Positions 17,052 through 29,092 of a DNA stretch of 64,000 nucleotides are shown here, piece after piece. The stretch spans positions 124,001 to 188,000 of the forward strand of contig NZ_JAFEMV010000003.1 in assembly GCF_016892605.1 (NCBI RefSeq), given 5' to 3'. Numbering within the stretch: the stretch's first letter is position 1; the number at the start of each line of letters is the position of its first letter. Under the pieces are notes generated by a model. It saw only the letters and a list, made by a program, of their open reading frames with translations. It made no database searches and had not been told where the DNA came from. Made by a program: the position numbers and the translations under genes. The DNA is from Desemzia sp. RIT 804. Its GTDB lineage: Bacteria; Bacillota; Bacilli; Lactobacillales; Carnobacteriaceae.

Positions 17052-17579
17052 TCATTCCCTTTTGATTCCTAAATTACGAAAAATATTATGGTTCTCTGAA
17101 CTTATTATTTTCTTTGCATTTACAGTCTTTTCATAAAATTTTTCTGCTGAACCTACCCCGCCAATGATTGCATAAGCGAAGCCTTGCTCCCTCATTGAAT
17201 TTAATGACTGAAAAAGTAAAGATTTACCAATCCCTTTTCCTCTATAGTCTGAATGAACTCCTGTAGGACCAAAAAAGCCCTTTGCAGATGTATTATAACA
17301 AGCAAACCCAACTATTACATTTTTATGAATAGCGATAAAACAATCAGCAGGATTCTTGTAAATGGCACATTTAGCCTCGCTTGCCCAATACTCATTAAAA
17401 TTCTCTGCAACAAAATTCTCTACTTTAGTTGCTAATACGCTATGAACGCGAACAATTTCTATCTCGCTTTCTGTACCTCTTTGTTTTTCTTCTAAAGCTG
17501 TCTCGTCATATAAATTAACTATCATATCAAACACATTCAAATCCCCATTCTTTACATTAGCTAGTTTTATTTGAGCCAT
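17052..17579 (-). CDS. GNAT family N-acetyltransferase
   Basis: 175 aa. Acetyl-CoA motif VHSDYRGKGIGKSLLFQSL and GGVGSAEKFYEK. No clear ribosome site precedes the ATG, so the start is uncertain or the gene relies on coupling with the damaged gene upstream. Its place inside a glycan operon suggests an amino-sugar or glycosidase-product acceptor, but this is inference. Confidence 0.8.
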   Translation of the reverse strand: MAQIKLANVKNGDLNVFDMIVNLYDETALEEKQRGTESEIEIVRVHSVLATKVENFVAENFNEYWASEAKCAIYKNPADCFIAIHKNVIVGFACYNTSAKGFFGPTGVHSDYRGKGIGKSLLFQSLNSMREQGFAYAIIGGVGSAEKFYEKTVNAKKIISSENHNIFRNLGIKRE

Positions 17580-17635
17580 TTAAAAATCTATACTATATTT
17601 CAAAAACCAATCATTTATTTTTTGTCTTAATACCT

Positions 17636-19357
17636 CTACTTAATGATTTCTAGTAGTTGTTTTCTCAAAGTAGTAAAATCTTCAGATTGTTGATTATGAA
17701 AAATATTTGGGTTGCTTTGGTGACTGTCTTTCATCCATTTATGAGTATCAGTTTCTTTTAAAAAACTGGATAAATAAGATTCAACTTTTTTTTCGTCAAC
17801 TCTTTGAGCTTCCTTTAATAAATAGAAATCTTCAATCCCACGATATAATTATTTGTAGCGTAAAGAAAGGAGTAACCCGCCTGAATCTGATGGATAAACA
17901 AGACAAAGATCACCAATTGGTAAATTGGTCGTATTATAGCGAATATCTTCCTTGGCATTTTGTGGCCAACAATTATATGCCCACCGAAGAAGACCATCTG
18001 TTTTGAAATGATATGCTAAAATTCCTTGTAGACGAGTTTCTAGTAATGGACTATGCAAGAATGTGTTTGGACGATCAGGGTAGTTACATATATAATACTG
18101 TGTTTTTCCTTTATGCGATTCAGATAGCGTCTGATGGTTATTACACGTACAGTAATAAGATGTAACTGGATAATCAACATCAGACAGTAATTCTCTTAGT
18201 ACTGGTTCTTTATCAAAAACTACTTTCAATTGGACATCCTTTGCGATAGCTTTTAGCTCAGCTGCAGATGCCTTGAAAGTTTCAATTTCATATATTTTCG
18301 GTTCATCTGCTAAAATTCTTACTTTATCCCATAACCCTTCTTCTTTGAAAAAGCGAAAGACTTGGCAAATATAGGCTATTAAGTCTGTTTTTTCCTCAAT
18401 GAAATTAAAAGTTTGTTGGGTTTCATTGTAATACCGTATGACCACTTTTTCCGGGTAATCCAACTGTTCGATCGACGGAAAAAAAGGTGGTTGCCAAACG
18501 CCTAAAAGACCAAAAACATCGATTTCTTGATCAATTCCTGCCTCAAAAAAACAGCTAAGATATCTTTTTAAAATGGAAAAGTCACAAATTATTTCGTCAC
18601 CTTCCGTTTTATTCACTTTAATCATAGAATACTCATATAAATTTGCCGGATAATCTTTGATAATATAATTAAACCACCCTTTCCAAGGTGTCTCCCCAGC
18701 GATAACCGTGATAGCTTTTTGTCCCACTACTGCGAGGCTTTCTGCCATCTCCTTAATCAATTTAAAATGTTGGCTGCTCCAAGGAATTACTCGAAATTGA
18801 CGTGCCAGATTAGAGGGTTGTTGCCAAATGTCTAAATTAAACTGTTTAGATACAGACTTTGCAAATGTAAATTCTTCTACTTTAATCTCGATTTTTTTTT
18901 GCTGTAAAAGAATATCTTCTTCAACAATTCCAGCTTTAAATAATTTGATTTCTATTGTATAGTTGTCAGCTGCGACTTCTTGAGATAAAGGGATTTCGAC
19001 ATAAATTGGTGCATAACGATCCCCGCTATAAGTATGGCTAGTCTCTTCTAATAACTTATCTGCATAAAAGTTATCTCCTTCACCTTGATAATATTCCACA
19101 AAGTGAGGCTCTACTGACAATGGAGAACTGATTTCTAGTCGGTAGATCGGAGTATTTATCTCGTCCGGTATGGAATAGTTATTATCAAGAACAATATGGT
19201 TTTTATGGCCATCATGAAGTAGAATCTGAAATCCAGCAAAGCTGTTTCGATTTCCAGAAAAGCTTGTCATCTGGGGAGGAGCTTTTTGGAATAGTCCTGT
19301 ACTTACTTTATAATTTTCCTCAGTAACATACATTTTCATTTTCATTTTCCCTTTCAT
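17636..19357 (-). pseudogene. DUF4091 glycoside-hydrolase-like gene, interrupted by an in-frame stop
   Basis: Reads 502 aa to a TAA at 17849-17851. In the same frame the coding signal continues past it with LYRGIEDFYLLKEAQRVDE for 70 codons to TAG at 17636-17638. The joined SLRYK-stop-LYRGIEDFYLLKEA spans the conserved C-terminal DUF4091 motif (SIR-x-E-x-LREGIEDYE-type). The full product would be about 573 aa, normal for the family. Other features: N-terminal beta-sandwich (about 1-155), barrel with KVRILADEPK. The family is related to GH123-like beta-N-acetylhexosaminidases. Truncated protein, nonsense mutation or sequencing error are the alternatives. Confidence 0.75.
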
Positions 19358-19380
19358 ACTTGATTAGTTTCCTTTTTATT

Positions 19381-20373
19381 TCATAACTCACTCCGATTCC
19401 TGCCTTTAGCAATCTCATTACTGTTTAATTTCGAAATAAGCTTCTTTAACTTTTCTTTTGGAAATTTATCTGGAGCAATTTGATTCAATTCACTTAAAGA
19501 TAAACCTTTTACAATTTTAAACCTGCTATTATCTTTTAGTGAAGGGAAAGCTTCAATTAGTTTTCCCTTGCTGCTTTCTTCTTCGCATAAAAGCTTAAGT
19601 GGAATATCCGAAAGATCTTGAGTTAACAACTTTTGCTCCTTTGAGCTTGCCCAATTGATTTCCATCCATTCGATACAAGAAGGAAACCATGTTGCGAATC
19701 TATGATCTAACATAGTTTCTTTATTGCCGAACCATTTTGTTGCGAGCGAAAGTCCATGTAACCCTTTTTGGAAAATATGGCTCTCAAAGGGAATTTCATG
19801 TTCTTCTAGTGCACGTAAATACAACAAAGAGTTCTCTATAGGCACCACATTATCTTCAAAAGTAGAAAAAAGAAATGTAGGAGGTGTTTCTTTTGTTACA
19901 CATGTATCCAAGGAAGGAGCATCAATTTTCATCACTTCTGCAAAGGATTTTAAAATCGCAGGGTAACCTAATATACATAAACTTGGCTTATATTCAGATA
20001 AAGTAGATAGAGCAGCAGCTAAGTGTCCCCCAGCCGAGAATCCAATAACTGCTATCTTTTCATTATCTATTTGCCAAGCCTCATCGAAAGACTTTATTTT
20101 TCTCATGGCCATTTCAGTATCTGCTAATGCTTCTTTAAAATCTCGATATTCCCCTACATGATAACGTAATACTCCTGCGTTAAAGCCTGCTGCAGCAAAA
20201 TTTAACGCAATAGGCTCTGCTTCACGTTCACTACAAAAATTATATCCTCCACCGGGCAATACCAAAACAAACGGTCTTTTAGAAACTCTAGAAAATTCTT
20301 TTTTTTGTTCATGCAAGTATACGGTCAAACTTGTATTTACTTTTTTATCTAACTCAATTTTTTCAATATGCAT
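19381..20373 (-). CDS. Alpha/beta hydrolase, probable carbohydrate esterase
   Basis: 330 aa. Oxyanion motif LPGGGYNFCSERE (about 39-51), nucleophile elbow GFSAGGH, acid residue in STFEDNVVP and histidine in KGLHGLS, arranged as in acetyl-xylan-esterase/HSL-like enzymes. No signal peptide, so cytosolic. The C-terminal ~90 aa (after FPSCIEWMEIN) is an extra, helical region. Sits between GH1 and the DUF4091 gene and may remove acyl groups from imported glycans. Confidence 0.85.
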   Translation of the reverse strand: MHIEKIELDKKVNTSLTVYLHEQKKEFSRVSKRPFVLVLPGGGYNFCSEREAEPIALNFAAAGFNAGVLRYHVGEYRDFKEALADTEMAMRKIKSFDEAWQIDNEKIAVIGFSAGGHLAAALSTLSEYKPSLCILGYPAILKSFAEVMKIDAPSLDTCVTKETPPTFLFSTFEDNVVPIENSLLYLRALEEHEIPFESHIFQKGLHGLSLATKWFGNKETMLDHRFATWFPSCIEWMEINWASSKEQKLLTQDLSDIPLKLLCEEESSKGKLIEAFPSLKDNSRFKIVKGLSLSELNQIAPDKFPKEKLKKLISKLNSNEIAKGRNRSEL

Positions 20374-20400
20374 TTCCAGATCTCCATGTACATAGTCAAT

Positions 20401-22651
<2,251 letters not shown>

Positions 22652-22661
22652 TCCATTTCTC

Positions 22662-24008
22662 TTAAGCTTGAATCCCTTCCGCTTTTAATTGTTCGGCAGA
22701 CTGCTCTTTTTCCTTTGCTTCTGCTGCTAATTCTAATTCATACTCTTTCTTGTCAGCAATTTTAATAAATGGATACCACATTACGATACCAACAATCATA
22801 GAAAGTACCATGATAATCGTATAATTTAATCCCCCAGACAAAGGCATTTTGATAAAAGTCGGGGTAGTCCATGGTAATAATGACATAGTTGGGTTTAAAG
22901 AAACTGGTAGAATCGTTGTTGTTAACCCCCAAGTCAAAAATCCAGCAATCAATTGAGTCAGTACTTGTGGAATAAAGAAAATTGGATTTAAGATAATGGG
23001 CATCCCAAACATGATGGGTTCAGTAATATTGAATATTGATGGAATGAAAGAGAGTTTTCCTAATTGCTTCATCTTTGCTGATTTGGATTTAATCATAAAG
23101 AAAGTAACAAATCCCATAAATCCTGAAGCAAACATCCCCATATAAATAACAGATGGAATTAGATACGGCAGCTCTTGTCCTTGTTGAAAAGCAGTGATAT
23201 TTCCTACTACCATTGTCAAACTAATAGCTCCTAATGGCCCTTGTAATACTGCATTATGGATACCAAAGAACCATAGAACAGCTAATAGTTCCATAATAAG
23301 AATGATAGATATTGGACTAGCCACTAAAGAGTTTAATGGAGCATTGATCACTTCCATAAAGAATTGGAAAACATTCCCAGACGGAGTAAACCCAAACAAC
23401 ACGCGAATGACAAACACAACAGCAAAAATAATTGTTACAACAAATACTGGTGATAATGATTGTGTTACCATAGGCGGAACACTTTCTGGTAATTTCAGCA
23501 TAATATTTTTCTTCGAAAGAAAAGCATAAACGCGAGTGACCAAAAGAGCTACAATCATACCAATAAATAGTCCTTGTCCTCCGAGATAATCTAATTTTAA
23601 AGCACCAATCGCTTGTTCAACGACTTGTCCATCTTGAGTCACTGTAGTCATCACTTGTTGAGGCATTAACATCACAAAGCTAGCTAATGAAATGATTGAA
23701 GAATTTCGTTCGTTTGCTCCTAATTGTTTAGCATATGCATATGCTAAACTGTAAACAACATAAAGAGAAAATACTCCCGTAGCACCATTGGTAATTGCTT
23801 CTACATGAGGAAAGACACCAATCTTGCTTAAATAATCTGTCCATCCTGGAATTGGGAAGTTCCCTAGGATAGTAATAAATGCTATTCCTAAAGTGATGGG
23901 ACTTGTGCGTATAAAACCTTCCATTAAAGCTGCTAAGACTTTATTTTTTTGTAACTTTTCAGACATAGGCAATAATTTACTACTTAAAAACTGTTCTAAT
24001 TTATCCAT
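22662..24008 (-). CDS. PTS EIIC, cellobiose/lactose (CelB) family
   Basis: 448 aa with about ten hydrophobic segments; conserved GIHNAVLQGPLGAISL and FNITEPIMFGMPIILNP (the NEP/TEP-type substrate motif). Imports a beta-glucoside or amino-sugar disaccharide with phosphorylation. No EIIA or EIIB gene is in the operon, so it must borrow them from elsewhere. Confidence 0.92.
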   Translation of the reverse strand: MDKLEQFLSSKLLPMSEKLQKNKVLAALMEGFIRTSPITLGIAFITILGNFPIPGWTDYLSKIGVFPHVEAITNGATGVFSLYVVYSLAYAYAKQLGANERNSSIISLASFVMLMPQQVMTTVTQDGQVVEQAIGALKLDYLGGQGLFIGMIVALLVTRVYAFLSKKNIMLKLPESVPPMVTQSLSPVFVVTIIFAVVFVIRVLFGFTPSGNVFQFFMEVINAPLNSLVASPISIILIMELLAVLWFFGIHNAVLQGPLGAISLTMVVGNITAFQQGQELPYLIPSVIYMGMFASGFMGFVTFFMIKSKSAKMKQLGKLSFIPSIFNITEPIMFGMPIILNPIFFIPQVLTQLIAGFLTWGLTTTILPVSLNPTMSLLPWTTPTFIKMPLSGGLNYTIIMVLSMIVGIVMWYPFIKIADKKEYELELAAEAKEKEQSAEQLKAEGIQA

Positions 24009-24035
24009 TTTTTTATCTCCTCTTTAATATAATTT

Positions 24036-26249
24036 TTATAACTCTACACTTATTTCTTTTTCCTTGTTATCTACTACTAAATAAAAACGAAACTCTCCAC
24101 TTTCAAAATGTTGTTCACCATCATTATCATAAAAGGAAAGATCTTCTCTTTTTACTTTAAATGTACTCTCAACCTCCTCTGAAGAATCTAAACTAAGAAA
24201 ATGACTTCCAATTAGTTTTCGTATCGGTTGAACATAAGAGGCTGCTATATCTTTGACATAAAGATGTGCTATGGTTTTCATCTTGCAAGAGGCAGTATTT
24301 TTTAATACGTATTTCAAAGATAATTCATCTCCATGAAATTCAGGTCTCTTGGATACCCATGATGATTCTATATTCCCGTAGCTCAGTCCAGTACCAAAAG
24401 CAAACAACGGGTCATTAGACTCATCAATATATTTTGATACAAACCTTGTAGAGTGCTTACTTGATTCCAGTGGTCTTCCTGTGGAATTTTGAGCATAATA
24501 AATAGGTATCTGTCCTTCGCTTCTTGGGAAAGTCATACTTAATTTTGCAGATGGGTTGGCTTTTCCTGACAACAAATTCGCTATTCCCAAACCACCCATT
24601 GTCCCCGGATACCACACAATTAGCAAACTAGACAAGTATGGTTCAATTTCAGTTAGCACTAATGGACGTCCTGTGTATAGAACTCCTACAATCGGTTTCC
24701 CAAGTTCAGCTAATACTTTGACTAATTCTACTTGCTTATCTGGCAAGCGAAGATTCACTTTAGAGGCTCCTTCCCCACTTTCCAAAAACTGTTCTCCAAG
24801 TGTTAAAATAATTATGTCAGCTTCTCTTGCTAGTTCAATCGCTTCTTTTTTTAAGTCTTTTTCATCTTCAATCGATCCATTAAGCATTTCGACTCCAGTT
24901 TTTAAGGGCCCGAAAGCCTCATAAGAATCAAATAAATTAAATCCTTTACTGAAACGTAGTTGTTCTTTTGGAACCACTGCTTCAAGACCTGTTCTTAGAT
25001 TAATACTATCTTGAGGTTTGCCACTAACAGAAGCCCAAAAACCTAGCGTCAACTTGCTTTCTCCATAAGGACCAATGACTACTACTTTTTGGTTGGTTTT
25101 GATAGGCAAGATATCGTTTTCATTTTTTATTAAAACACAGCTTTCTTCTACCAATTGAGTAGCAATTCCTTTAGCTTCGTTTGTTAATATTTCACCTGTA
25201 TTCTCAAGATCCAAACCTCGATATGGATTTTCAAATAATCCTAATTTATTTTTTAATAAAATAATACGCCAAACTGCTTCATCTAATAATTTCCTATCAA
25301 CTTTGCCTTCTTTTATAAGAAGTTCTAACGAGTTCGCATAGCTAGATGTCATCATGTCAAAATCAACACCAGCTTCTAAGGCTTTTTGTGCAGATTCTTC
25401 TTTGCTTTTAGTAAATCCATGCTCTTTCAACTCATCAATAGCAGAATAGTCGGAAACTAAAACTCCATTAAAACCAAATCGCTCTCTCAGAATATCTCGG
25501 TTAAGCCATTTGTTTCCTGTTGATGGAACACCATTCAAGACATTAAATGCTGTCATAACAAGTAAAGTATTTGCTTCGATAGCAGCTTGATAAGGGGGTA
25601 AGTATTCATTAAATAAACGTTGGTTAGACATATCAACTGTATTATATTCCCTACCAGCTTCTGGAGCACCGTAAGCAGCAAAGTGTTTGATACAAGCTCC
25701 GACATGATTCTCGGAAACCTTTTCTGCATTCTCTCCCTGATATCCTCTTATCACACTATCAGCAAATCTTTTTGCCGTATAAACATCTTCTCCAGGAGAT
25801 TCCATTACTCTTCCCCACCTAGGGTCTCTCACTAAATCAAGCATAGGTGAAAATAAAACATGCAAGCCACTTAGATAGCTCTCTTTTGCAGTAACCTCGG
25901 CCGCCTTTTTAATTAAGTCAAAATCATATGACCCCGCTTGAGCAAGAGGCATTGGAAAAATTGTACGAAATCCATAAATAACATCTGACATAAACAATAA
26001 GGGAATCTTATGAGAACTTTTAGCTAATACTCGCTGTTGAATTTCTTTTAGTTTTTCTGGATCATTCACATTATAGATAGATCCAATTAAATTCATATCA
26101 AAGTCTTCTGAAAAACCTAACTCTTTTGTAGGCCCTGTGTTCATGACCCCACTATTGGTAAATAAATCACCGTTCAACTGAACAGTTTGAGCAATTTTAT
26201 CTTGTAAAGATAAGGAACTGTACAGTTCCTTTAATTTGGCTATTTTCAC
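24036..26249 (-). CDS. Beta-glucosidase, GH3 (BglX-like)
   Basis: 737 aa, first gene of the operon. Barrel with SPMLDLVRDPRWGR (133-147), KHFAAYG (188-194) and nucleophile D267 in VLVSDYSA; (alpha/beta)6 domain and C-terminal fibronectin-III-like domain. No signal peptide, so it acts on unphosphorylated glucosides in the cytosol, unlike the GH1 enzyme. Lacks the NagZ KHFPGHG motif. Confidence 0.92.
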   Translation of the reverse strand: MKIAKLKELYSSLSLQDKIAQTVQLNGDLFTNSGVMNTGPTKELGFSEDFDMNLIGSIYNVNDPEKLKEIQQRVLAKSSHKIPLLFMSDVIYGFRTIFPMPLAQAGSYDFDLIKKAAEVTAKESYLSGLHVLFSPMLDLVRDPRWGRVMESPGEDVYTAKRFADSVIRGYQGENAEKVSENHVGACIKHFAAYGAPEAGREYNTVDMSNQRLFNEYLPPYQAAIEANTLLVMTAFNVLNGVPSTGNKWLNRDILRERFGFNGVLVSDYSAIDELKEHGFTKSKEESAQKALEAGVDFDMMTSSYANSLELLIKEGKVDRKLLDEAVWRIILLKNKLGLFENPYRGLDLENTGEILTNEAKGIATQLVEESCVLIKNENDILPIKTNQKVVVIGPYGESKLTLGFWASVSGKPQDSINLRTGLEAVVPKEQLRFSKGFNLFDSYEAFGPLKTGVEMLNGSIEDEKDLKKEAIELAREADIIILTLGEQFLESGEGASKVNLRLPDKQVELVKVLAELGKPIVGVLYTGRPLVLTEIEPYLSSLLIVWYPGTMGGLGIANLLSGKANPSAKLSMTFPRSEGQIPIYYAQNSTGRPLESSKHSTRFVSKYIDESNDPLFAFGTGLSYGNIESSWVSKRPEFHGDELSLKYVLKNTASCKMKTIAHLYVKDIAASYVQPIRKLIGSHFLSLDSSEEVESTFKVKREDLSFYDNDGEQHFESGEFRFYLVVDNKEKEISVEL

Positions 26250-26263
26250 TTTTATCCCCTTTC

Positions 26264-26291
26264 TGTAATCGCTTTATTACAAATGATTATA
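26264..26291 (-). promoter_or_regulatory. Glycan operon promoter with cre-like dyad
   Basis: Minus-strand -10 TATAAT (26286-26291) with no good -35, as expected for an activator-dependent promoter. Just downstream is TGTAAT-cgcttt-ATTACA (26264-26281), a dyad that also fits 12 of 14 positions of the CcpA cre consensus. It lies at the transcription start, a usual site of catabolite repression. Confidence 0.5.
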
Positions 26292-26353
26292 GCTTCTTTT
26301 ATTTTTTTAATATACAATAAAGACAAGGTTTGTATCAAAAAAGGAGAATAACT

Positions 26354-27529
26354 GTGAATATTATTGCTCTCACTCAAATTATGGACTTGCTTTATAAAAA
26401 ACATTTAATTCCTATGTTGTTACTGGATGAATCTTTGAAAATTATCCATCCTAAAACAACATGGGATGCGAAAAATTTTTCAGATAAATATTTAAAAAAT
26501 AACAGCTTTTTATATGCTGACTTATTCAGCGATTTTCAGTTCATGTATGGAAGTTTTAATTTTAAAGATGAAAGTGATAAAAAGTATACTCTTTTAGCCG
26601 GTCCATGCGGAGTAAGTGGAACCACTGAGGATACTTTGCTCTTTGAAGGATATGAATATATCTATGGAATTCACTATACGAAAGAAACTCAACATTCATT
26701 TGAAGAATTCATGAAACTAATTTACGCTACTATTACTCATCAATTGTTACTAGATGAGAATATCCATTGGCACTATAGCAAAAGTCCGACCGATGATGCT
26801 TACACTGATAAAAGTTTAGAAATTAATTTATATGAACGACGAATTCAAGAGACAACCTTTGATTCGTATCAATTTGAATTAAGATACATTGAATACATTA
26901 AACGGAAACAACCAGAAAAAATTGAATGGCTTTTTAAGAAGATGAAAGAGACATACCATGTTGATTTATCTACGAATAAACTTGAGGGCCTAAAGTTTAA
27001 GTTTTCTGCTTTTGTAGCGATATTGACTCGAACTAGTATTGATGAAGGTGTCCCTATTAACCAAGCTTTTGGATTATCTGACGCTTTAATTCAAGGATTA
27101 GCTCGTATTCATTTTTCAGATGAATGGCTTAATTATATGAAAGAAGCAACGTACCGATTTATGGAGTTGATTCATAGCCATCCGCTTGCCGAGAAGTCAG
27201 TTCTAATAAAGAAAATAATTAATTATATTGATGGGCACATTTATGATCGAATCACTATTAATGATCTTGCTGAAAGTACAGATAAGCACAAAACCTATCT
27301 TTCTGCTCAATTCAAAAAAGAAATGGGACAAACAATACATTCTTACATTCAAGAACGAAAAGTTAATGAAGCAAAACACCTACTTCTATTTACTGATTGG
27401 AGCTTTAAAGAGATTAGTATTATGTTATCTTTTTCCAGCCAAAGCCACTTTATTCAAGTTTTTAAAAAACTTGAAGGCATTACTCCTCGAGAATATAAAG
27501 AACAGCACTATACTTACTATATAAATTAA
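26354..27529 (+). CDS. AraC family transcriptional regulator
   Basis: 391 aa from a GTG start; AAGGAG (26341-26346) is 7 nt upstream, so the longer frame from 26330 is unlikely. C-terminal AraC DNA-binding domain with two HTHs: TINDLAESTDKHKTYLSAQF and SFKEISIMLSFSSQSHFIQVF followed by TPREYKEQH. The N-terminal ~280 aa is a sensor region like those of YesN/PocR-type regulators. Divergent from the glycan operon, whose promoter lacks a -35; it is the obvious activator. Confidence 0.88.
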   Translation: MNIIALTQIMDLLYKKHLIPMLLLDESLKIIHPKTTWDAKNFSDKYLKNNSFLYADLFSDFQFMYGSFNFKDESDKKYTLLAGPCGVSGTTEDTLLFEGYEYIYGIHYTKETQHSFEEFMKLIYATITHQLLLDENIHWHYSKSPTDDAYTDKSLEINLYERRIQETTFDSYQFELRYIEYIKRKQPEKIEWLFKKMKETYHVDLSTNKLEGLKFKFSAFVAILTRTSIDEGVPINQAFGLSDALIQGLARIHFSDEWLNYMKEATYRFMELIHSHPLAEKSVLIKKIINYIDGHIYDRITINDLAESTDKHKTYLSAQFKKEMGQTIHSYIQERKVNEAKHLLLFTDWSFKEISIMLSFSSQSHFIQVFKKLEGITPREYKEQHYTYYIN

Positions 27530-27537
27530 AATAAGAA

Positions 27538-27718
27538 ATGAAGAGAACGGGACAAAAGACGTTTTGACCATTGAATATAAACCAGCCTCCCCTTATGAGA
27601 AAAAGCATCTCATAAGGGGAGGCTGGTTTATAGGCATGTAGTCAGGCTTTTGGAACGCGTTTAAAAGCACCCGCTTAGTGTGTGACAGAGATAAAGACTA
27701 TTGTCCCAGCCTCTTCAT
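27538..27718. repeat. 181-bp inverted-repeat element with GGGACAA ends
   Basis: Ends ATGAAGAG-aac-GGGACAAAAG and CTATTGTCCC-agc-CTCTTCAT are inverted copies. It encloses a perfect 22-bp hairpin (27579-27600 with 27608-27629). The ends resemble the GAGGCTGGGACAAAA hairpin elements common between genes of lactic acid bacteria. It probably also terminates the AraC gene. Confidence 0.65.
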
Positions 27719-27894
27719 GTCTATTGTTGTTGATTAATTTTATTTTTATTGATATTACAATTATAGAGTTCATTCATAATTTTTGCTAAATCTTTAAAAA
27801 TGCTTGATGTTATCATAGTTTGAACCACGTCCTCTAAATTTAATCCTTACTACATCAATGCATCACTTCATTCTTATAGCGGGAGCATATTGAG

Positions 27895-28050
27895 ATCACC
27901 GTAGCTGTACCTAAATATTCCAAACAAAAATTCCGTTTAGATAACGGAATCGAAATCAGTATCCTGATAGACTTGTATGAATATCCTGAAGTCGTTGAGT
28001 TTATCAACAATCCAGATAGCACCTCATCCGTAATGACCAAAAATATTTAA
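27895..28050 (+). pseudogene. Decayed 3' fragment of a YejK-family gene
   Basis: Reads VAVPKYSKQKFRLDNG then IEISILIDLYEYPEVVEF and stops at TAA 28048-28050, matching the C-terminal ~50 residues of the gene at 12750-13751 with about 85-90% nucleotide identity by eye. No 5' part remains upstream. The rest of 27719-27894 shows no gene. Confidence 0.85.
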
Positions 28051-28076
28051 AAAATAAAAAAACCATTCTAAAAAAC

Positions 28077-28124
28077 CTTCCTTTGTCTGAGCCTTTCAAT
28101 GCTCCTTACAAAGGAAGATTTTTT
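28077..28124. terminator. Bidirectional terminator after nth
   Basis: CTTCCTTTGT (28077-28086) and ACAAAGGAAG (28108-28117), flanked by T-rich DNA on both strands. Confidence 0.75.
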
Positions 28125-28137
28125 ATTTTGGCAACGA

Positions 28138-28773
28138 TTATTTGCCGACTTCTTCTAAATTCTCATACAACTGTGGATATTCATGGCACTTCGTATTTCT
28201 GGGCGTGCATATTTCTCTTCCGAATGAGATCATGGATTGGTGTGCTCTTCCCCAGTATTTTGCTGGGATAATTTCTGTCACGCGTTCTTCAATTTGTTTG
28301 GGTGTGGCATTTTCTTCTACTATTTTGTGATGCTTGCAGACTCGCGCGACATGTGTGTCCACTGCAAAGGCATCTTGGTTAAAGGCGACATTCAATAAAA
28401 TATTGGCTGATTTAGGTCCGATCCCAGTTAATGATTGCAGTTCTTTACGTGTGTTTGGAACTTTCCCATCAAATTTTTCAAGTAATTGACAGCTGCTTTT
28501 ATAAATATACTTTGCTTTGTTCCGATAGAGACCGACAGTTTTTATGTACGATTCAATTTCTTCAGGCGAAGACTCCACAACCGCTTGAGGATTTTGATAA
28601 CGCTCGAATAACTGATCTTTTACTTTAGCGACTGATTCGTCTGTTGCCTGAGCACTTAATATGACGACCATCAATAATTGAAAAGGATTTTGATAACGCA
28701 TTGTTGGGATGGCATCAGGATAGAGTTTCATTATTTCATAGATAACGTGTTGAGCAGCTTCTTTTGTCAGCAT
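28138..28773 (-). CDS. nth: Endonuclease III homologue with degenerate Fe-S motif
   Basis: 211 aa base-excision-repair glycosylase/lyase. Helix-hairpin-helix LTGIGPKSAN with catalytic lysine and VDTHVARVC with catalytic aspartate. The C-terminal [4Fe-4S] loop should be C-x6-C-x2-C-x5-C; here it reads CTPRNTKCHEYPQLYEN, so the first two cysteines remain and the third and fourth are Tyr and Asn. The frame extends upstream to 29004, but an AGGAAC site and homology begin at MLTKEAAQ (28773). Confidence 0.88.
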   Translation of the reverse strand: MLTKEAAQHVIYEIMKLYPDAIPTMRYQNPFQLLMVVILSAQATDESVAKVKDQLFERYQNPQAVVESSPEEIESYIKTVGLYRNKAKYIYKSSCQLLEKFDGKVPNTRKELQSLTGIGPKSANILLNVAFNQDAFAVDTHVARVCKHHKIVEENATPKQIEERVTEIIPAKYWGRAHQSMISFGREICTPRNTKCHEYPQLYENLEEVGK

Positions 28774-28974
28774 ATTCGTTCCTTTCTTTGATTCATTTTT
28801 TTTAATATACCATATTTTCAACAGCACTAAAATCAAGTTTATTAAGGCCCCTCTTTCTATGAAGCCAGAATCACAAGGATAGTTTTGCTTTGAATCATAG
28901 TTGCCAAATTTCACACTTTCGTGGAAGAATTTATTCATTTTTATAACACTGAGCGATTCCAAGGAAAACTTAAA

Positions 28975-29007
28975 GGCTTGACTTCTCTGGAAAAGAGAAA
29001 TCAAGCC
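28975..29007 (-). terminator. Terminator-like hairpin after the PTS operon
   Basis: GGCTTGACTTCTCT pairs with AGAGAAATCAAGCC (14 bp, one G-U). T run on the minus strand is weak. The 28774-29092 interval holds nothing else I can support. Confidence 0.5.
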
Positions 29008-29092
29008 CTAGTAAGCTAATATAATTTTTATTCTTTTACTGTCCACTTAACAAGGAGCAGTTCAATGAATGTAGGTAACGCGAGTGTAGTTT

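Noticed and set aside
17707-18006. Plus-strand 99-aa frame
   Set aside because: It is antisense to the DUF4091 coding sequence and its read-through region, with no ribosome site.
28774-29004. 77-aa N-terminal extension of endonuclease III
   Set aside because: Not part of the family fold; an AGGAAC site and homology start at 28773.
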